From contig NZ_JAGPXB010000010.1 of assembly GCF_018069925.1 (NCBI RefSeq), positions 1-64,000 on the forward strand: DNA of 64,000 bases, written 5' to 3'. The notes beneath the pieces were generated by a model. That model was not told the DNA's origin. It worked only from the letters and a program-made list of their open reading frames with translations, and ran no database searches. Position numbers and translations under genes: made by a program. Shown here piece by piece: positions 16,914 through 26,423 of this stretch (position 1 is the stretch's first letter; each line of letters opens with the position of its first letter). The stretch is from Flavobacterium erciyesense. Lineage in GTDB: Bacteria; Bacteroidota; Bacteroidia; Flavobacteriales; Flavobacteriaceae.

Positions 16914-17813
16914 TTAAAAAATAGATTTCGCTACTCGGTACGTATTAGCGTGCGCCTCAATAATGGTTTTAATTTCTGGCGAGTATCCGCCGCCCATTGA
17001 TACTTGAACAGGAATTTGATGTTTGGCACAGAGTTCTAAAACAATTTCGTCTCGCGTTTTGCAACCCTCGAGCGTGCAACCTAATTTTCCTAATTTGTCT
17101 GTGGCCAAAATATCAACGCCTGCCAGATAAAAAATAAAATCGGGTTTATGTTCCTTTATTAATTGCGGTATTACTTCAGCAATTGTTTTCAGGAAAACAG
17201 CATCGCTAGTATGATCCTCAAAAGCGATATCCAGATCTGAGGTTTCTTTTTTAAATGGATAATTGGTTTTGCCATGCGTAGAAAAAGTAAAAACCTGCGT
17301 ATTATTCTGGAAGATAGCTGCAGTTCCGTTGCCTTGATGCACATCTAAATCAATGATTAGGATTTTTTTTGCAAGCTTTTTATTCAGTAAATAGTGTGCG
17401 GCAATAGCTTGGTCGTTGAGTAAACAAAAAGCTTCGCCGTGCCCGGGAAAAGCGTGATGTGTTCCGCCAGCAATATTAAATGCAATTTTGTGCTCAAATG
17501 CTTTAACAGCGCCTATGACCGTCCCTTGTGCAATAATGAGTTCACGTTTGACTAATTCTTTTGAAAGTGGAAAACCAATTTTGCGAGCAGCTCGAGGGTC
17601 AATTTGTAGCGCTATTAAATTTTGAACATATTCTTGTTCATGTGCCGCAAGAACAAGTTCGATGTCGCAAGCAGTTGGTTCAAAAAAATCAGCAGCTACA
17701 GCGGTGCCTTCATGCAATAATTGTTGCGGTAGTAATTCGTATTTCAGCATCGGAAAACGGTGTCCGTCGGGCAAAGGATGCTGGTATATTGGGTGAAAAG
17801 CTATAGGAAGCAT
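16914..17813 (-). CDS. Histone deacetylase superfamily (acetoin utilisation/polyamine type) deacetylase
   Basis: This 299-residue cytosolic enzyme has the arginase/deacetylase fold. It contains the active-site segments GGTHHAFPGHGEAFCLLND (His-His pair at about 116-117), IIDLDVHQGNGTA (Asp and His zinc ligands), and FYLAGVDILATDKLGKL (third ligand and late Asp). Bacterial members remove acyl groups from polyamines, acetoin-system proteins or other amides, so the substrate is open. It is the third gene of a tight HAD, CAT-like, deacetylase series with gaps of 17 and 25 bases. A CoA-acyltransferase-like gene and a deacylase side by side may form an opposed modification pair, but that is inference. 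Confidence 0.9.
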   Translation of the reverse strand: MLPIAFHPIYQHPLPDGHRFPMLKYELLPQQLLHEGTAVAADFFEPTACDIELVLAAHEQEYVQNLIALQIDPRAARKIGFPLSKELVKRELIIAQGTVIGAVKAFEHKIAFNIAGGTHHAFPGHGEAFCLLNDQAIAAHYLLNKKLAKKILIIDLDVHQGNGTAAIFQNNTQVFTFSTHGKTNYPFKKETSDLDIAFEDHTSDAVFLKTIAEVIPQLIKEHKPDFIFYLAGVDILATDKLGKLGCTLEGCKTRDEIVLELCAKHQIPVQVSMGGGYSPEIKTIIEAHANTYRVAKSIF

Positions 17814-17838
17814 TGTGATTTTGTTTAAAGTTCAATGC

Positions 17839-18468
17839 TTACTTATTCATTAAATCCTGAAAATAATCTACAAATTGGCCAAGGTGCAAACCGTCAATCA
17901 AACCGTGATGTACGTGTATGCTCATAGGCATGGTTCGTTTACCATCAGGGTGGACAGTCATTTTTCCGAATGAAATTTTAGGACAACTATCAGGAAATTG
18001 AAAGCTACGGGCATGAGATAAAGAGGTGAAATCCAACCATGGAATGGCTGAAAAATGAATCACATTATTATCAGAAAAAGTACGTGTAAACAAACCAGTA
18101 GTGTGCTGAATGCGTTCCACTTCAGCTAACGCATCTCGATTAAAAACTGTATAGTCTTCATTATACGGCATTAATGAAAATCCAAAAGTACCATCTTCAC
18201 GTCCTACGGTTGCTGAGGCATCAATGCGGTCCCAAATGTAAATTTTATTATCAGCAATTCGGTATCTAAAACAATCAAAATGATTGACCGCTGCTAATGT
18301 TTTGTGTAAATAATAAGTAAAAAAAGACGTCTTTTTTTCTTTTGCCACGGCATAAGCTTTACTGCAGTCTATCGTAACTGTTGCCCCGTAAAAGGGTTCG
18401 TCAAACTCTTTAAAAAATAAAAAATGTTCTTTTCTGTTCCAGTTTTCTATATCTAAAAGCTGTTTCAT
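17839..18468 (-). CDS. Chloramphenicol acetyltransferase-like acyltransferase
   Basis: This 209-residue protein of the CAT fold carries the catalytic segment SIHVHHGLIDGLHLG near the C-terminus (HHxxxDG, His at about 188-189) and the family segment IPWLDFTSLSH. The N-terminus, WNRKEHFLFFKEFDEPFYG, matches the usual CAT start. Such chromosomal CAT-like proteins are common in Bacteroidetes and may acetylate something other than chloramphenicol. Nothing nearby suggests an acquired resistance cassette. Confidence 0.85.
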   Translation of the reverse strand: MKQLLDIENWNRKEHFLFFKEFDEPFYGATVTIDCSKAYAVAKEKKTSFFTYYLHKTLAAVNHFDCFRYRIADNKIYIWDRIDASATVGREDGTFGFSLMPYNEDYTVFNRDALAEVERIQHTTGLFTRTFSDNNVIHFSAIPWLDFTSLSHARSFQFPDSCPKISFGKMTVHPDGKRTMPMSIHVHHGLIDGLHLGQFVDYFQDLMNK

Positions 18469-18485
18469 TGGTATTTATGCGTCTC

Positions 18486-19175
18486 TCAATTTGTAATTAG
18501 GGCAACAACTTCTGTAATATTTGTAAAACTGTGAAAGTTCTCGTGCTTCATTTCATGATCAATCTTTTCATGAGCCCAAGTGGTGTGAAACGGAATATGA
18601 ACCGCATAACCACCCAATTCTAAAACAGGCAATACGTCTGATTTCAAGGAGTTACCAACCATCAAAAATTCATTTGGTTGCACATCCAAACGTTTCAATA
18701 AATCGTCATAATCTTGTTCTTTTTTATCCGACATGACTTCAATGTGATGAAAATACTTTCCTAAACCAGAATTATGCAACTTGCGTCTTTGGTCTAAAAG
18801 ATCGCCTTTGGTTGCTACTACAAGTTTGTATTTACCGTGTAAGGCTTGTAAAGTTTCTTCAACGCCTTCTAAAAGTTCGATAGGTTTTTCTAAAAGCTCT
18901 TTTCCGTATTGTATTATCTTTTCAATAACCTCGATCGGAATGGTGTTGTTCGAAATTGTCATAGCCGCTTCAATCATGGATAAAATGTACCCTTTGATTC
19001 CGTAACCGTATAATTTTAAATTAGCGATTTCTACCTTAAACAATTCTTGTGACAGTCCTTGATGCGACAAATAATCACTCATTAGGGCACAAAATTTCTC
19101 TTCGGTTTCTAAAAAATAGGTTTCGTTGATAAACAAAGTGTCATCAGCATCGAAAGCAATTACTTTTAGGTTCAT
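18486..19175 (-). CDS. HAD-superfamily hydrolase
   Basis: This 229-residue phosphatase-like protein has motif I FDADDTLF (nucleophile Asp9, acid Asp11), motif II VVATKGD, a Lys-containing motif III region and motif IV MVGNSLKSDVLPVLELG. The helical cap lies at about 15-90. The family includes phosphatases such as phosphoglycolate phosphatase; the substrate is not evident. It is the first gene of the three-gene series ending at 16914, and follows metG after 68 bases that hold a small palindromic repeat. Confidence 0.9.
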   Translation of the reverse strand: MNLKVIAFDADDTLFINETYFLETEEKFCALMSDYLSHQGLSQELFKVEIANLKLYGYGIKGYILSMIEAAMTISNNTIPIEVIEKIIQYGKELLEKPIELLEGVEETLQALHGKYKLVVATKGDLLDQRRKLHNSGLGKYFHHIEVMSDKKEQDYDDLLKRLDVQPNEFLMVGNSLKSDVLPVLELGGYAVHIPFHTTWAHEKIDHEMKHENFHSFTNITEVVALITN

Positions 19176-19189
19176 ATTTCTTTATTTTA

Positions 19190-19234
19190 CCGCTGATTCA
19201 CAGATTGATAAAAGATATATCTGCGAATCTGCGG
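19190..19234. repeat. Palindromic intergenic repeat (CTGCGAATCTGCGG type)
   Basis: CCGCTGATTCACAGAT pairs imperfectly with ATCTGCGAATCTGCGG around a short AT-rich loop. The same word family (AATCTGTGCAATCTGTGGC) forms the array at 21914-22183. It may end metG transcripts. Confidence 0.55.
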
Positions 19235-19243
19235 TTAATTTTT

Positions 19244-21304
19244 TTAATTGATTGTCTCCCCATTCGCAACACCATCCGTGTCCGGATTTACAAAAACCAA
19301 TTTTCCTTCGGTGTTGGTAGTCATCAAAATCATACCTTGACTTTCTACGCCGCGTAAGTTTCTTGGTGCCAAGTTCACTAAAACAGTTACGCGTTTCCCA
19401 ATGATATCTTCGGGTTTAAAACTTTCGGCAATACCAGAAACGATGGTGCGAACATCAATTCCTGTGTCCACTTTCAATATCAAAAGTTTATTCGCTTTTG
19501 GCATTTTTTCGGCTTCTAAAATAGTTCCGGTACGAATGTCCATTTTTGCAAAATCTTCAAATTGAATCAGCTCTTTTTGTGGCTCGGCTACTTTATTTTC
19601 AGCTTCGTTTGCCGTTTTGGTAGCTTGCAATTTTTCAATTTGCTGTTGGATGGCCTCGTCTTCAATTTTTGAAAACAGTAATTCTGCCTCTCCAATTTGG
19701 TGTCCTGAAGCTAACAACTCCGATGTTTCAGAGATGGTATTCCAAGCCAATGGTTGTTCTATTTTTAAAATATGAGATAATTTTTGTGCTGTAAATGGTA
19801 AAAATGGTTCACAAAGTGTACTCAATGCTGCGGCAATTTGCAATGCCACATACATTTGTGTTTTGGTGCGTTCTTCGTCTGTTTTAATCATTTTCCATGG
19901 CTCTTCGTCGGCTAAGTATTTATTACCAAGTCGCGCAGCATTCATCATTTCGCCAAGTGCTTCGCGGAATCTGAAACGCTCTAACGAACTAGAAATCACC
20001 GCTGGATACGCTTTCAATTCAGCCAAAGTTTGTTCGTCTACCTCAGAAAGTTCATTCGGTGCAGGAACTACTCCGTTGTAATACTTATTAGTTAAAACCA
20101 CCACACGGTTAATGAAATTACCAAAAATAGCAACCAACTCATTGTTGTTTCTTGCTTGAAAATCTTTCCAAGTAAAATCGTTGTCTTTCGTTTCTGGCGC
20201 ATTCGAGGTCAAAGCATATCGCAAAACATCTTGCTGATTTGGGAAATCCTCCAAATATTCGTGTAGCCAAACTGCCCAGTTTTTAGAGGTTGATAATTTA
20301 TTGCCTTCTAAATTTAAAAATTCATTAGCAGGAACGTTATCTGGTAAAATATAACTTCCTTCCGCTTTTAACATCGCCGGGAATATCACACAATGAAAAA
20401 CAATATTGTCTTTTCCTATAAAGTGAACCAATTTGGTGTCTTGATCTTTCCAGTAAGGCTCCCAGTCTTTTCCTTCGCGAGCAGCCCATTCTTTGGTAGC
20501 TGATATGTAGCCAATAGGTGCATCAAACCAAACGTATAATTTTTTCCCTTCGGCGCCAGCCACTGGAACGTCAATTCCCCAATCAAGATCACGCGTTACG
20601 GCACGAGGCTCTAAACCGCCGTCAATCCATGATTTTACTTGGCCGTAAACATTCGGTTTCCAGTCGCTTTTATGTCCTACCAAAATCCATTCTTTCAAGA
20701 AATCTTCGTAACGATCCAAAGGTAAAAACCAATGTTTAGTCGATTTTAAAATAGGAGTTTCTCCTGTGATAGTTGATTTTGGATTAATTAAATCCGTAGC
20801 GTTCAATGTAGAACCACATTTTTCGCATTGATCACCATACGCCTCTTCGTTGCCACACTTTGGGCAAGTTCCAGTAACAAAACGGTCAGCCAAAAACTGA
20901 TCGGCTTTTGCATCGTACAATTGCTCCGTTGTTTCTTCAATAAAATCGCCTTGCTCGTATAATTTTTTAAAAAATTCCGATGCCGTATCGTGATGAATTT
21001 TAGCCGAAGTCCTGGAATAATTATCAAATGAAATTCCGAAATCTGAGAATGATTTGCGAATAATACCATCATATTTATCAATTACTTGCTGCGGCGTAAT
21101 ACCTTCTTTTTTAGCTTTCATCGAAATAGCTACACCGTGTTCGTCGCTTCCGCAAACAAATAAAACGTCGCGATTTTGCAAACGCAAATAGCGAGAGTAA
21201 ATATCCGATGGCACATAAACACCAGCCAAATGGCCAATATGAATGGGTCCGTTAGTGTAAGGCAATGCCGCGGTAATGGTATATCTTTTTGGATTCTGTA
21301 TCAT
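19244..21304 (-). CDS. metG: Methionyl-tRNA synthetase
   Basis: MetG charges tRNA-Met in the cytosol. The protein has [16 protein letters not shown] (HIGH-type motif, about 12-27), a zinc knuckle region with CPKCG and CEKCG (about 147-165), and the KMSKS-type loop NKLSTSKNW (about 325-333). After the anticodon-binding domain it has a C-terminal EMAP/Trbp111-like tRNA-binding domain starting at about [20 protein letters not shown] chose the ATG at 21302-21304 ([11 protein letters not shown]); the ATG ten codons upstream would add [10 protein letters not shown], which is not typical of the family. It is a class I enzyme of normal length. Confidence 0.96.
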   Translation of the reverse strand: MIQNPKRYTITAALPYTNGPIHIGHLAGVYVPSDIYSRYLRLQNRDVLFVCGSDEHGVAISMKAKKEGITPQQVIDKYDGIIRKSFSDFGISFDNYSRTSAKIHHDTASEFFKKLYEQGDFIEETTEQLYDAKADQFLADRFVTGTCPKCGNEEAYGDQCEKCGSTLNATDLINPKSTITGETPILKSTKHWFLPLDRYEDFLKEWILVGHKSDWKPNVYGQVKSWIDGGLEPRAVTRDLDWGIDVPVAGAEGKKLYVWFDAPIGYISATKEWAAREGKDWEPYWKDQDTKLVHFIGKDNIVFHCVIFPAMLKAEGSYILPDNVPANEFLNLEGNKLSTSKNWAVWLHEYLEDFPNQQDVLRYALTSNAPETKDNDFTWKDFQARNNNELVAIFGNFINRVVVLTNKYYNGVVPAPNELSEVDEQTLAELKAYPAVISSSLERFRFREALGEMMNAARLGNKYLADEEPWKMIKTDEERTKTQMYVALQIAAALSTLCEPFLPFTAQKLSHILKIEQPLAWNTISETSELLASGHQIGEAELLFSKIEDEAIQQQIEKLQATKTANEAENKVAEPQKELIQFEDFAKMDIRTGTILEAEKMPKANKLLILKVDTGIDVRTIVSGIAESFKPEDIIGKRVTVLVNLAPRNLRGVESQGMILMTTNTEGKLVFVNPDTDGVANGETIN

Positions 21305-21406
21305 CTGTAACTCGTGTTTTTTTAGTTTTCGCATGTAATTCGCTTAAAAAAGTGACACAATGCCCTTTTTTCGTTGACTCTTTGCATGATTTTAAATAAT
21401 TGCTCG

Positions 21407-21414
21407 CAAAAATA
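21407..21414 (-). promoter_or_regulatory. Possible -7 element for metG
   Basis: TATTTTTG on the minus strand matches TAnnTTTG, about 100 bases before the start codon. No TTG is seen at -33, so this is weak. Confidence 0.35.
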
Positions 21415-21464
21415 AGCAATAGAATTTTATTTGAAGCTATTTAGCTTTGCTGAATCTGCGATGT

Positions 21465-21535
21465 CTCACCATCCGTTGCAATCTTTCCATTTTTAAAGAA
21501 AAAATAGAAAGGATATTCACTACTATTGAAACTAG
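21465..21535 (+). repeat. Dispersed palindromic intergenic element, decayed copy D
   Basis: CATCCGTTGCAATCTTTCC, then TTTTTAAAGAAAAAATA, then GAAAGGATATTCACTACTATTG aligns position by position with copy C at 37358-37427 when mismatches are allowed. The central A/T hairpin is kept while the ends have drifted. It lies in the 392-base gap 21336-21727, which otherwise has no gene I can support. Confidence 0.5.
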
Positions 21536-21727
21536 GTAATGAGGATTTCGTAAGCTATTTGTCATTTAGAGTGAAAAGAAATCTTTAATTTGGGAGTAAC
21601 TCAAAGTACGATTCCTACTTTATAAGAGGAACAGAATCAGGAAAAATAGTTTCCTTTGCAAAGTTTTAAATCTTGTTCGTGTCATTTTGCATTAAAATGG
21701 TGCATCCACTATAAACATTTTCTCATT

Positions 21728-21898
21728 ATGCCTAAAGGTCCCGAAAAAAACACCAAAAACAAAGCCTTGCACACCAAATTACTAAATCGTAAAAAGGCCA
21801 AATTACAAGAGGAAAAAAGAGAAAAAGCCTCGCGTCTGAAAGCTTTGGTTGCCAAAATCAATCAGCAAAAGAATAAGGGTACATCTGATGATATTTAA
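21728..21898 (+). CDS. Small basic protein of unknown function
   Basis: This 56-residue protein begins MPKGPEKNTKNKALHTKLL and is very rich in Lys, with a predicted single charged helix at about 20-50 (KKAKLQEEKREKASRLKALV). Similar small basic proteins occur in flavobacteria to my recollection, without known function. I chose this ATG over an in-frame one at 21656, because the 24 residues between are Cys/His-rich and not protein-like for this family. It might bind nucleic acid or ribosomes, but nothing here proves it. Confidence 0.6.
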   Translation: MPKGPEKNTKNKALHTKLLNRKKAKLQEEKREKASRLKALVAKINQQKNKGTSDDI

Positions 21899-21913
21899 CT
21901 TCTTGCAGAAATA

Positions 21914-22183
21914 AATCTGTGCAATCTGTGGCGAAAAAACGCTTGCTTCGTTATTCGTGTTGAAATTATGCTCAAAAATAATTTGCGCTAATTTGCGCAA
22001 TCTGCGGTAAATTATAGCGGAAATAGTTCTGTGTTAATCTGTGCAATCTGTGGCAAAAAAACACTTGCTTCGTTCCTCGGAATGACATTATGCTCAAAAT
22101 AATTTGCGCAATCTGCGGTCAAAAAATATTCTTGATAAATCACCATTTAAAATAAATCTATGTTAATCTGTGCAATCTGTGGC
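21914..22183. repeat. Three-copy array of AATCTGTGCAATCTGTGGC units
   Basis: The 19-base word AATCTGTGCAATCTGTGGC is found exactly at 21914, 22036 and 22165 (spacings 122 and 129). Between copies there are shared words AATTATGCTCAAAA or ATTATGCTCAAAA, AATAATTTGCG and CAATCTGCGGT, so the unit is a long degenerate tandem repeat. It fills the 328-base gap before the DUF4375-like gene. No protein-like frame crosses it. Confidence 0.7.
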
Positions 22184-22226
22184 AAAAAAACGAAATTTGT
22201 ATCCTAAAATATAAAACGCAACCCAA

Positions 22227-22766
22227 ATGGAATTCGGAAAAATCATCATCTCAGAAAACGCCGCTCAAAGTGACAAGCCACAAGACATTATTAACTCTAA
22301 TATTTCGGTAATTAACTTAATGCGCGAAGAAAAAATTGATGACGATTTAATTCACGAAGATGCATTGATGAGTTATTATTTAGATTTTTACGTAGCCCAA
22401 CATGTTGAGGGTAACTTTGCACAATTCGTACACCGCTCCGGATGGAACAAAGAGTTAAATGAACTTATCGAAGAGGGATTAGCCTTAATTGGTGCTCCAA
22501 AACACCTAGAGCTTTTTCAGCAACAGTCTAAAAAAGTGCGTTTAATGAGCAGCGTAAAACTCAATAAATTTTTACAAGGAAAATTAGACAGTGTAAACCC
22601 AACTCGTGATGCACTAAACAACGATACTTTTTTTGAAATCGAAGAAAATTTAGTCACGCTTAATGCCGCTTTTTTGATGGAACATCCTGACTTAGAAGTA
22701 CTGTCGATTGACGCTATGTTTGCTACTTTAGAAGAGTTTGTGGGTCACGAGATTAAAAGAGAATAG
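22227..22766 (+). CDS. DMP19/DUF4375-like protein
   Basis: This 179-residue, acidic, mostly helical cytosolic protein contains ALMSYYLDFYVAQHVEGNF followed by AQFVHRSGWN (about 47-76), which resembles the DUF4375 (DMP19) core in which an acidic segment is followed by NGGF-x-QF-x-NSG. The central NGG is replaced here by EGN. DMP19 itself is described as a DNA-mimic protein in Neisseria, but most DUF4375 proteins have no assigned role. It stands alone between two three-copy repeat arrays, and its stop codon lies in the first unit of the downstream array. A near-consensus GAAATTTG lies 32 bases upstream. Confidence 0.6.
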   Translation: MEFGKIIISENAAQSDKPQDIINSNISVINLMREEKIDDDLIHEDALMSYYLDFYVAQHVEGNFAQFVHRSGWNKELNELIEEGLALIGAPKHLELFQQQSKKVRLMSSVKLNKFLQGKLDSVNPTRDALNNDTFFEIEENLVTLNAAFLMEHPDLEVLSIDAMFATLEEFVGHEIKRE

Positions 22767-23126
22767 CGTTATTTCGCAAAGGCACACCAAGAAAAACAGT
22801 GAGCAGCGCAAAGATTTCTATAAAAAACTTAGTGAATCTTTGCGTTTGTTTTGCGAATCTTCGTGAAATACATTTTTTTTATCAATAAATAATAGCGTTA
22901 TCTCGCAAAGTCACACCAAGAAAAACGCCGAGCCACGCAAAGATTTTTATCAAAAACTTCGTGAATCTTTGTGGCTCTTTTGTGAGTCTTCGTGAAATAA
23001 CCTTTCCTGTCAATAATTAATAGCGTTATATCGCAAAGACACACCAAGAAAAACCTCGAGCAATACAAGTATTTTTATAAAAAACTTCGTGAATCTTTGT
23101 GGTTGTTTTGTGAATCTTCGTGAAAT
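22763..23126. repeat. Three tandem copies of a 108-base palindromic unit
   Basis: Units lie at 22763-22870, 22892-22999 and 23020-23126 (period 128-129). Each begins ATAGCGTTAT, then TCGCAAAG and CACACCAAGAAAAAC. Each ends GTGAATCTT, then TCTTCGTGAAATA. Within a unit the left TCGCAAAG and CGCAAAGATT segments pair with AATCTTTG and CTTCGTGA on the right, so each can fold. Units are separated by 20-21 AT-rich bases. They fill the gap 22767-23218 except for the serS promoter region. Confidence 0.8.
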
Positions 23127-23144
23127 ACATTTTCCCAAAAAACT

Positions 23145-23179
23145 TTGTCCCAATCTTACCAAACATTTCCTTAAATTTG
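23145..23179 (+). promoter_or_regulatory. Promoter of serS
   Basis: TTG at 23145-23147 is followed after 24 bases by TAAATTTG (23172-23179), a perfect -7 element 39 bases before the start codon. The spacing is one or two bases longer than usual. Confidence 0.55.
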
Positions 23180-23218
23180 CTACCATTATTATACCATTTA
23201 GCGCAAAAAAATTAAGCT

Positions 23219-24490
23219 ATGTTACAAATCGCATTTATTAGAGAGAATCAAGAAAAGGTAATCCAAGCTTTGGCAAAAAGAAATATGGATGCCAAAAGTG
23301 TAGTAGAAGAGGTGATACAATTGGACGAAAACCGTCGTGCAACTCAGGTAGAACTGGATACCATTTTGTCCGAATCTAATAAATTAGCTAAAGATATTGG
23401 TGAACTCATGAAAGCTGGTGATAAGGCCAAAGCTTCGATCTTGAAAGAAAAAACAGTAGCCAACAAAGAAAAAAGTAAAAAATTAGCCGAAACTGCCGAT
23501 GCTTTAGCAGCCGAATTACTTGAAAAACTATATACCCTACCAAACCTTCCTGCAGCGATTGTTCCAGAAGGTAAAACACCAGAAGAAAACTTAAATGTAT
23601 TTGAAGAAGGTACTGTGCCCGTATTACACGAAGGCGCGCTACCTCACTGGGAATTGGTGAAAAAATATGACATCATCGATTTTGAATTGGGTGTTAAAAT
23701 CACAGGTGCGGGTTTCCCAGTTTACAAAGGTAAAGGAGCTCGTTTGCAACGCGCCTTGATTAATTATTTTCTAGATAAAAATACAGCAGCAGGTTACAAT
23801 GAAGTGCAGGTGCCACACATGGTAAATGAAGCTTCGGCCTACGGAACAGGACAGTTGCCAGACAAAGAAGGGCAAATGTACCACGACAAAGCAGATGATT
23901 TGTACTTGATTCCAACAGCTGAGGTTCCGGTAACCAATTTGTTTCGCGATGTAATCCTGAACGAAAATGAATTACCTGTTTTAACAACAGCTTACACACC
24001 TTGTTTCCGTCGTGAAGCAGGTTCATACGGTGCACACGTGCGCGGGTTGAACCGTTTGCATCAATTTGATAAAGTAGAAATTGTACGCGTTGAGCATCCT
24101 GATAAGTCATACGAAGCGCTTGACGGAATGGTAGAACATGTAAAGGATATTTTGAGAGACTTAAAATTACCATACCGCGTGTTGCGTCTTTGCGGAGGCG
24201 ACATGGGCTTTACATCGGCATTAACGTATGATTTTGAAGTTTTCTCTACCGCACAAGACCGTTGGTTAGAAATTAGTTCAGTTTCTAATTTTGAAACCTT
24301 TCAAGCCAATCGTTTGAAATTGCGTTTCAAAGACAAAGACGGAAAAAACCAATTGGCTCATACTTTGAACGGAAGTGCATTGGCTTTGCCACGAGTACTA
24401 GCCGGGATTTTAGAAAATTACCAAACTCCAGAAGGAATTGTAATTCCAGAAGTATTGCGTCCGTATTGTGGGTTTGATATTATAGATTAA
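23219..24490 (+). CDS. serS: Seryl-tRNA synthetase
   Basis: SerS is a class II synthetase that charges tRNA-Ser in the cytosol. The 423-residue protein has the N-terminal coiled-coil tRNA-binding arm (about 25-105), then the catalytic core with motif 2 TPCFRREAGSYG and the following RLHQFDKVEIV, and motif 3 in GSALALPRVLAGILENYQ. The C-terminus VLRPYCGFDIID is typical. Length is normal. It is preceded by its own promoter and followed by a palindromic repeat and a TPR gene. Confidence 0.97.
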   Translation: MLQIAFIRENQEKVIQALAKRNMDAKSVVEEVIQLDENRRATQVELDTILSESNKLAKDIGELMKAGDKAKASILKEKTVANKEKSKKLAETADALAAELLEKLYTLPNLPAAIVPEGKTPEENLNVFEEGTVPVLHEGALPHWELVKKYDIIDFELGVKITGAGFPVYKGKGARLQRALINYFLDKNTAAGYNEVQVPHMVNEASAYGTGQLPDKEGQMYHDKADDLYLIPTAEVPVTNLFRDVILNENELPVLTTAYTPCFRREAGSYGAHVRGLNRLHQFDKVEIVRVEHPDKSYEALDGMVEHVKDILRDLKLPYRVLRLCGGDMGFTSALTYDFEVFSTAQDRWLEISSVSNFETFQANRLKLRFKDKDGKNQLAHTLNGSALALPRVLAGILENYQTPEGIVIPEVLRPYCGFDIID

Positions 24491-24497
24491 GCAATTT

Positions 24498-24548
24498 GCA
24501 GTTTTCAGTCATAGTAATTTTACGCTGTGGCTGAAAACAGTAACTGCA
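24498..24548. repeat. Palindromic TGCAGTTTTCAG repeat after serS
   Basis: TGCAGTTTTCAG pairs with CTGAAAACAGTAACTGCA with a small bulge around a 22-base loop. Similar AACTGAAAACTGA words lie between atpD and atpC (60860-60895). It may help end serS transcripts, although there is no T run. Confidence 0.45.
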
Positions 24549-24568
24549 ACTAATACCGAATATTGAAA

Positions 24569-26347
24569 ATGAAGAAGCTTTTTCTATATCTTTTTTTGTC
24601 ATGCTCGCTAGTGGCGTTTTCTCAAAACGACCAACTGGCTCAGTATTATTTTGACAAAGGCGATTTTGAAAAGGCAAAAATAAGTTTCGAGGAACTCCTT
24701 AAAGAAGCACCCCAAAACAGTCAATATTTTTTGCGTTCGGTAGAATGTATGCAGCAGTTACAGCAATATGATGCAGCAGAGAAGGCCATTCAACAACGAT
24801 TGAGTAAATATCCACAAGGTTATTTGGTGGTAGAATTAGGGTATAATTTTCAGCTTCAAAAAAATGACGCTAAAGCAAAAGAATACTACAATCAAGCGGT
24901 AGAAAAAGTCAAAAAAAACCCGAATGAAGTATACGGTATTGCCAATGCTTTTGAGAAAAAAGTACTGCTCGATTATGCCTTGCAATGCTATCAATCGGCT
25001 ACAAAATCAGATCAAAATTTCAATTTTAGCTATCAAATTGGGTTACTGTACGGGCAAATGGCAAATTTAGAGATGATGGTAACCACGCTTTTAGATGAAG
25101 CTTTTGCTAATCCACAAAATTCCATTCGAATTCAAAATCAATTTGTACGTTTTATGGCTGATGAAGGGGATGATTCTTTTAATCAGCTTTTGCGAAAAGC
25201 ACTAATCTTAAGAACTCAAAAGAATCAAGATTTGTTTTGGAACCATTATTTGAGTTGGTTTTACGTGCAACAAAAGGAATTTGACAAAGCTTTCATTCAA
25301 GAAAAAGCCATTTATAAACGAAATCCGGAGTCTTTGAATGCTATTGTCAATTTAGGACAGTTGGCCATTCAAGAAGAGCGCGACGAAACAGCACAAGAAA
25401 TTTTGACCTTTGTGCTCGAGAATACACAAGACAAGGATTTAGTGTTACAAGTTGAAACCTATTTGATTCAGTTAAAAATAGAAAAGGCCACTGCAGCAGA
25501 CTTGCCCGCAATAAAACTGAAATTGGAAACACTTGTGCAGCAATTTGGTATTGTACCACAAACTTTAGAATTGCAACTCGCTCAGGCACATTTTACAGCA
25601 TTTAATTTAAAAAATCCCGAAGAAGGGAAAACAATAGTTAAGCGAGCTTTAGAAATGCCATTGAATGAATTTGATAAGGCTAAAGCCAAAATGGAGCTGG
25701 CCGATATCTTTTTGTACGAAGAGAAATTCAATCAAGCCTTAATTTATTATTCGCAAATTGAATTGGATATAAAAAATGATGTTTTGGCACACGAAGCTAG
25801 CTTAAAAGCTGCTAAAACTAGTTATTTTAAAACTGATTTTTCATGGGCATTAAAGCAGTTCAAAGAGTTAAAAGCTGCCAATACGCAATTAATAGCAAAT
25901 GATGCGCTAGAGTATTTTTTGTTAATTAATGACAATACGGTGGCTGATTCTACCCAAACCGCTTTGAAAGATTTTGCCAAAGGCGATTATTTGCTGTATC
26001 AAAATAGAGATGAGGAAGCCATAACTCATTTTTTAGAAATATTAAAAAAGCACAAAGGGGCTGAAATAGAAGCGGTAACCTTGCTACGATTGGGCAAATT
26101 GTATGAAAAGAAAGCCAATTACGAACAAGCTTTAAACCAATATCAAACCATAATTACACAGCATAAGGATGGAATTTACGTTGATGAAGCACTGTTTTTT
26201 TCGGCAGAGATTTACAACAAGCAAACGGTTCCTGAAAAGGCAAAACCACTTTATGAAAAAATACTATTTGAACACGAAGACAGTATTTATTTTGTAGAGG
26301 CGCGAAACAAATTTAGGCAGTTGCGAGGCGATACTTTGAATCCTTAA
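24569..26347 (+). CDS. Exported tetratricopeptide-repeat protein
   Basis: This protein of about 592 residues has a signal peptide (MKKLFLYLFLSCSLVAFS-Q) and TPR units along most of its length. They are clearest at the ends: AQYYFDKGDFEKAKISFEEL near residue 25 and LGKLYEKKANYEQALNQYQ near residue 515. TPR solenoids mediate protein-protein contacts, so it is likely a periplasmic scaffold; no enzymatic domain is visible. I chose the ATG at 24569 over an in-frame TTG two codons upstream. It follows serS by 78 bases and may be co-transcribed. Confidence 0.85.
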   Translation: MKKLFLYLFLSCSLVAFSQNDQLAQYYFDKGDFEKAKISFEELLKEAPQNSQYFLRSVECMQQLQQYDAAEKAIQQRLSKYPQGYLVVELGYNFQLQKNDAKAKEYYNQAVEKVKKNPNEVYGIANAFEKKVLLDYALQCYQSATKSDQNFNFSYQIGLLYGQMANLEMMVTTLLDEAFANPQNSIRIQNQFVRFMADEGDDSFNQLLRKALILRTQKNQDLFWNHYLSWFYVQQKEFDKAFIQEKAIYKRNPESLNAIVNLGQLAIQEERDETAQEILTFVLENTQDKDLVLQVETYLIQLKIEKATAADLPAIKLKLETLVQQFGIVPQTLELQLAQAHFTAFNLKNPEEGKTIVKRALEMPLNEFDKAKAKMELADIFLYEEKFNQALIYYSQIELDIKNDVLAHEASLKAAKTSYFKTDFSWALKQFKELKAANTQLIANDALEYFLLINDNTVADSTQTALKDFAKGDYLLYQNRDEEAITHFLEILKKHKGAEIEAVTLLRLGKLYEKKANYEQALNQYQTIITQHKDGIYVDEALFFSAEIYNKQTVPEKAKPLYEKILFEHEDSIYFVEARNKFRQLRGDTLNP

Positions 26348-26423
26348 ATCACAATGACCTCCTTTCAGAATGCGTAAATCAAAGCGCATTTATAACAGAT
26401 TTATTAAACACTTTTAACCCTAC

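Noticed and set aside
17839..18468. Acquired chloramphenicol resistance gene
   Set aside because: The protein is CAT-like, but it sits in a chromosomal three-gene series without mobile elements and may acetylate another compound.
22763..23126. Possible CRISPR array
   Set aside because: The units are 108 bases with internal palindromes and near-identical spacers; there are only three, and no cas genes are in the window.
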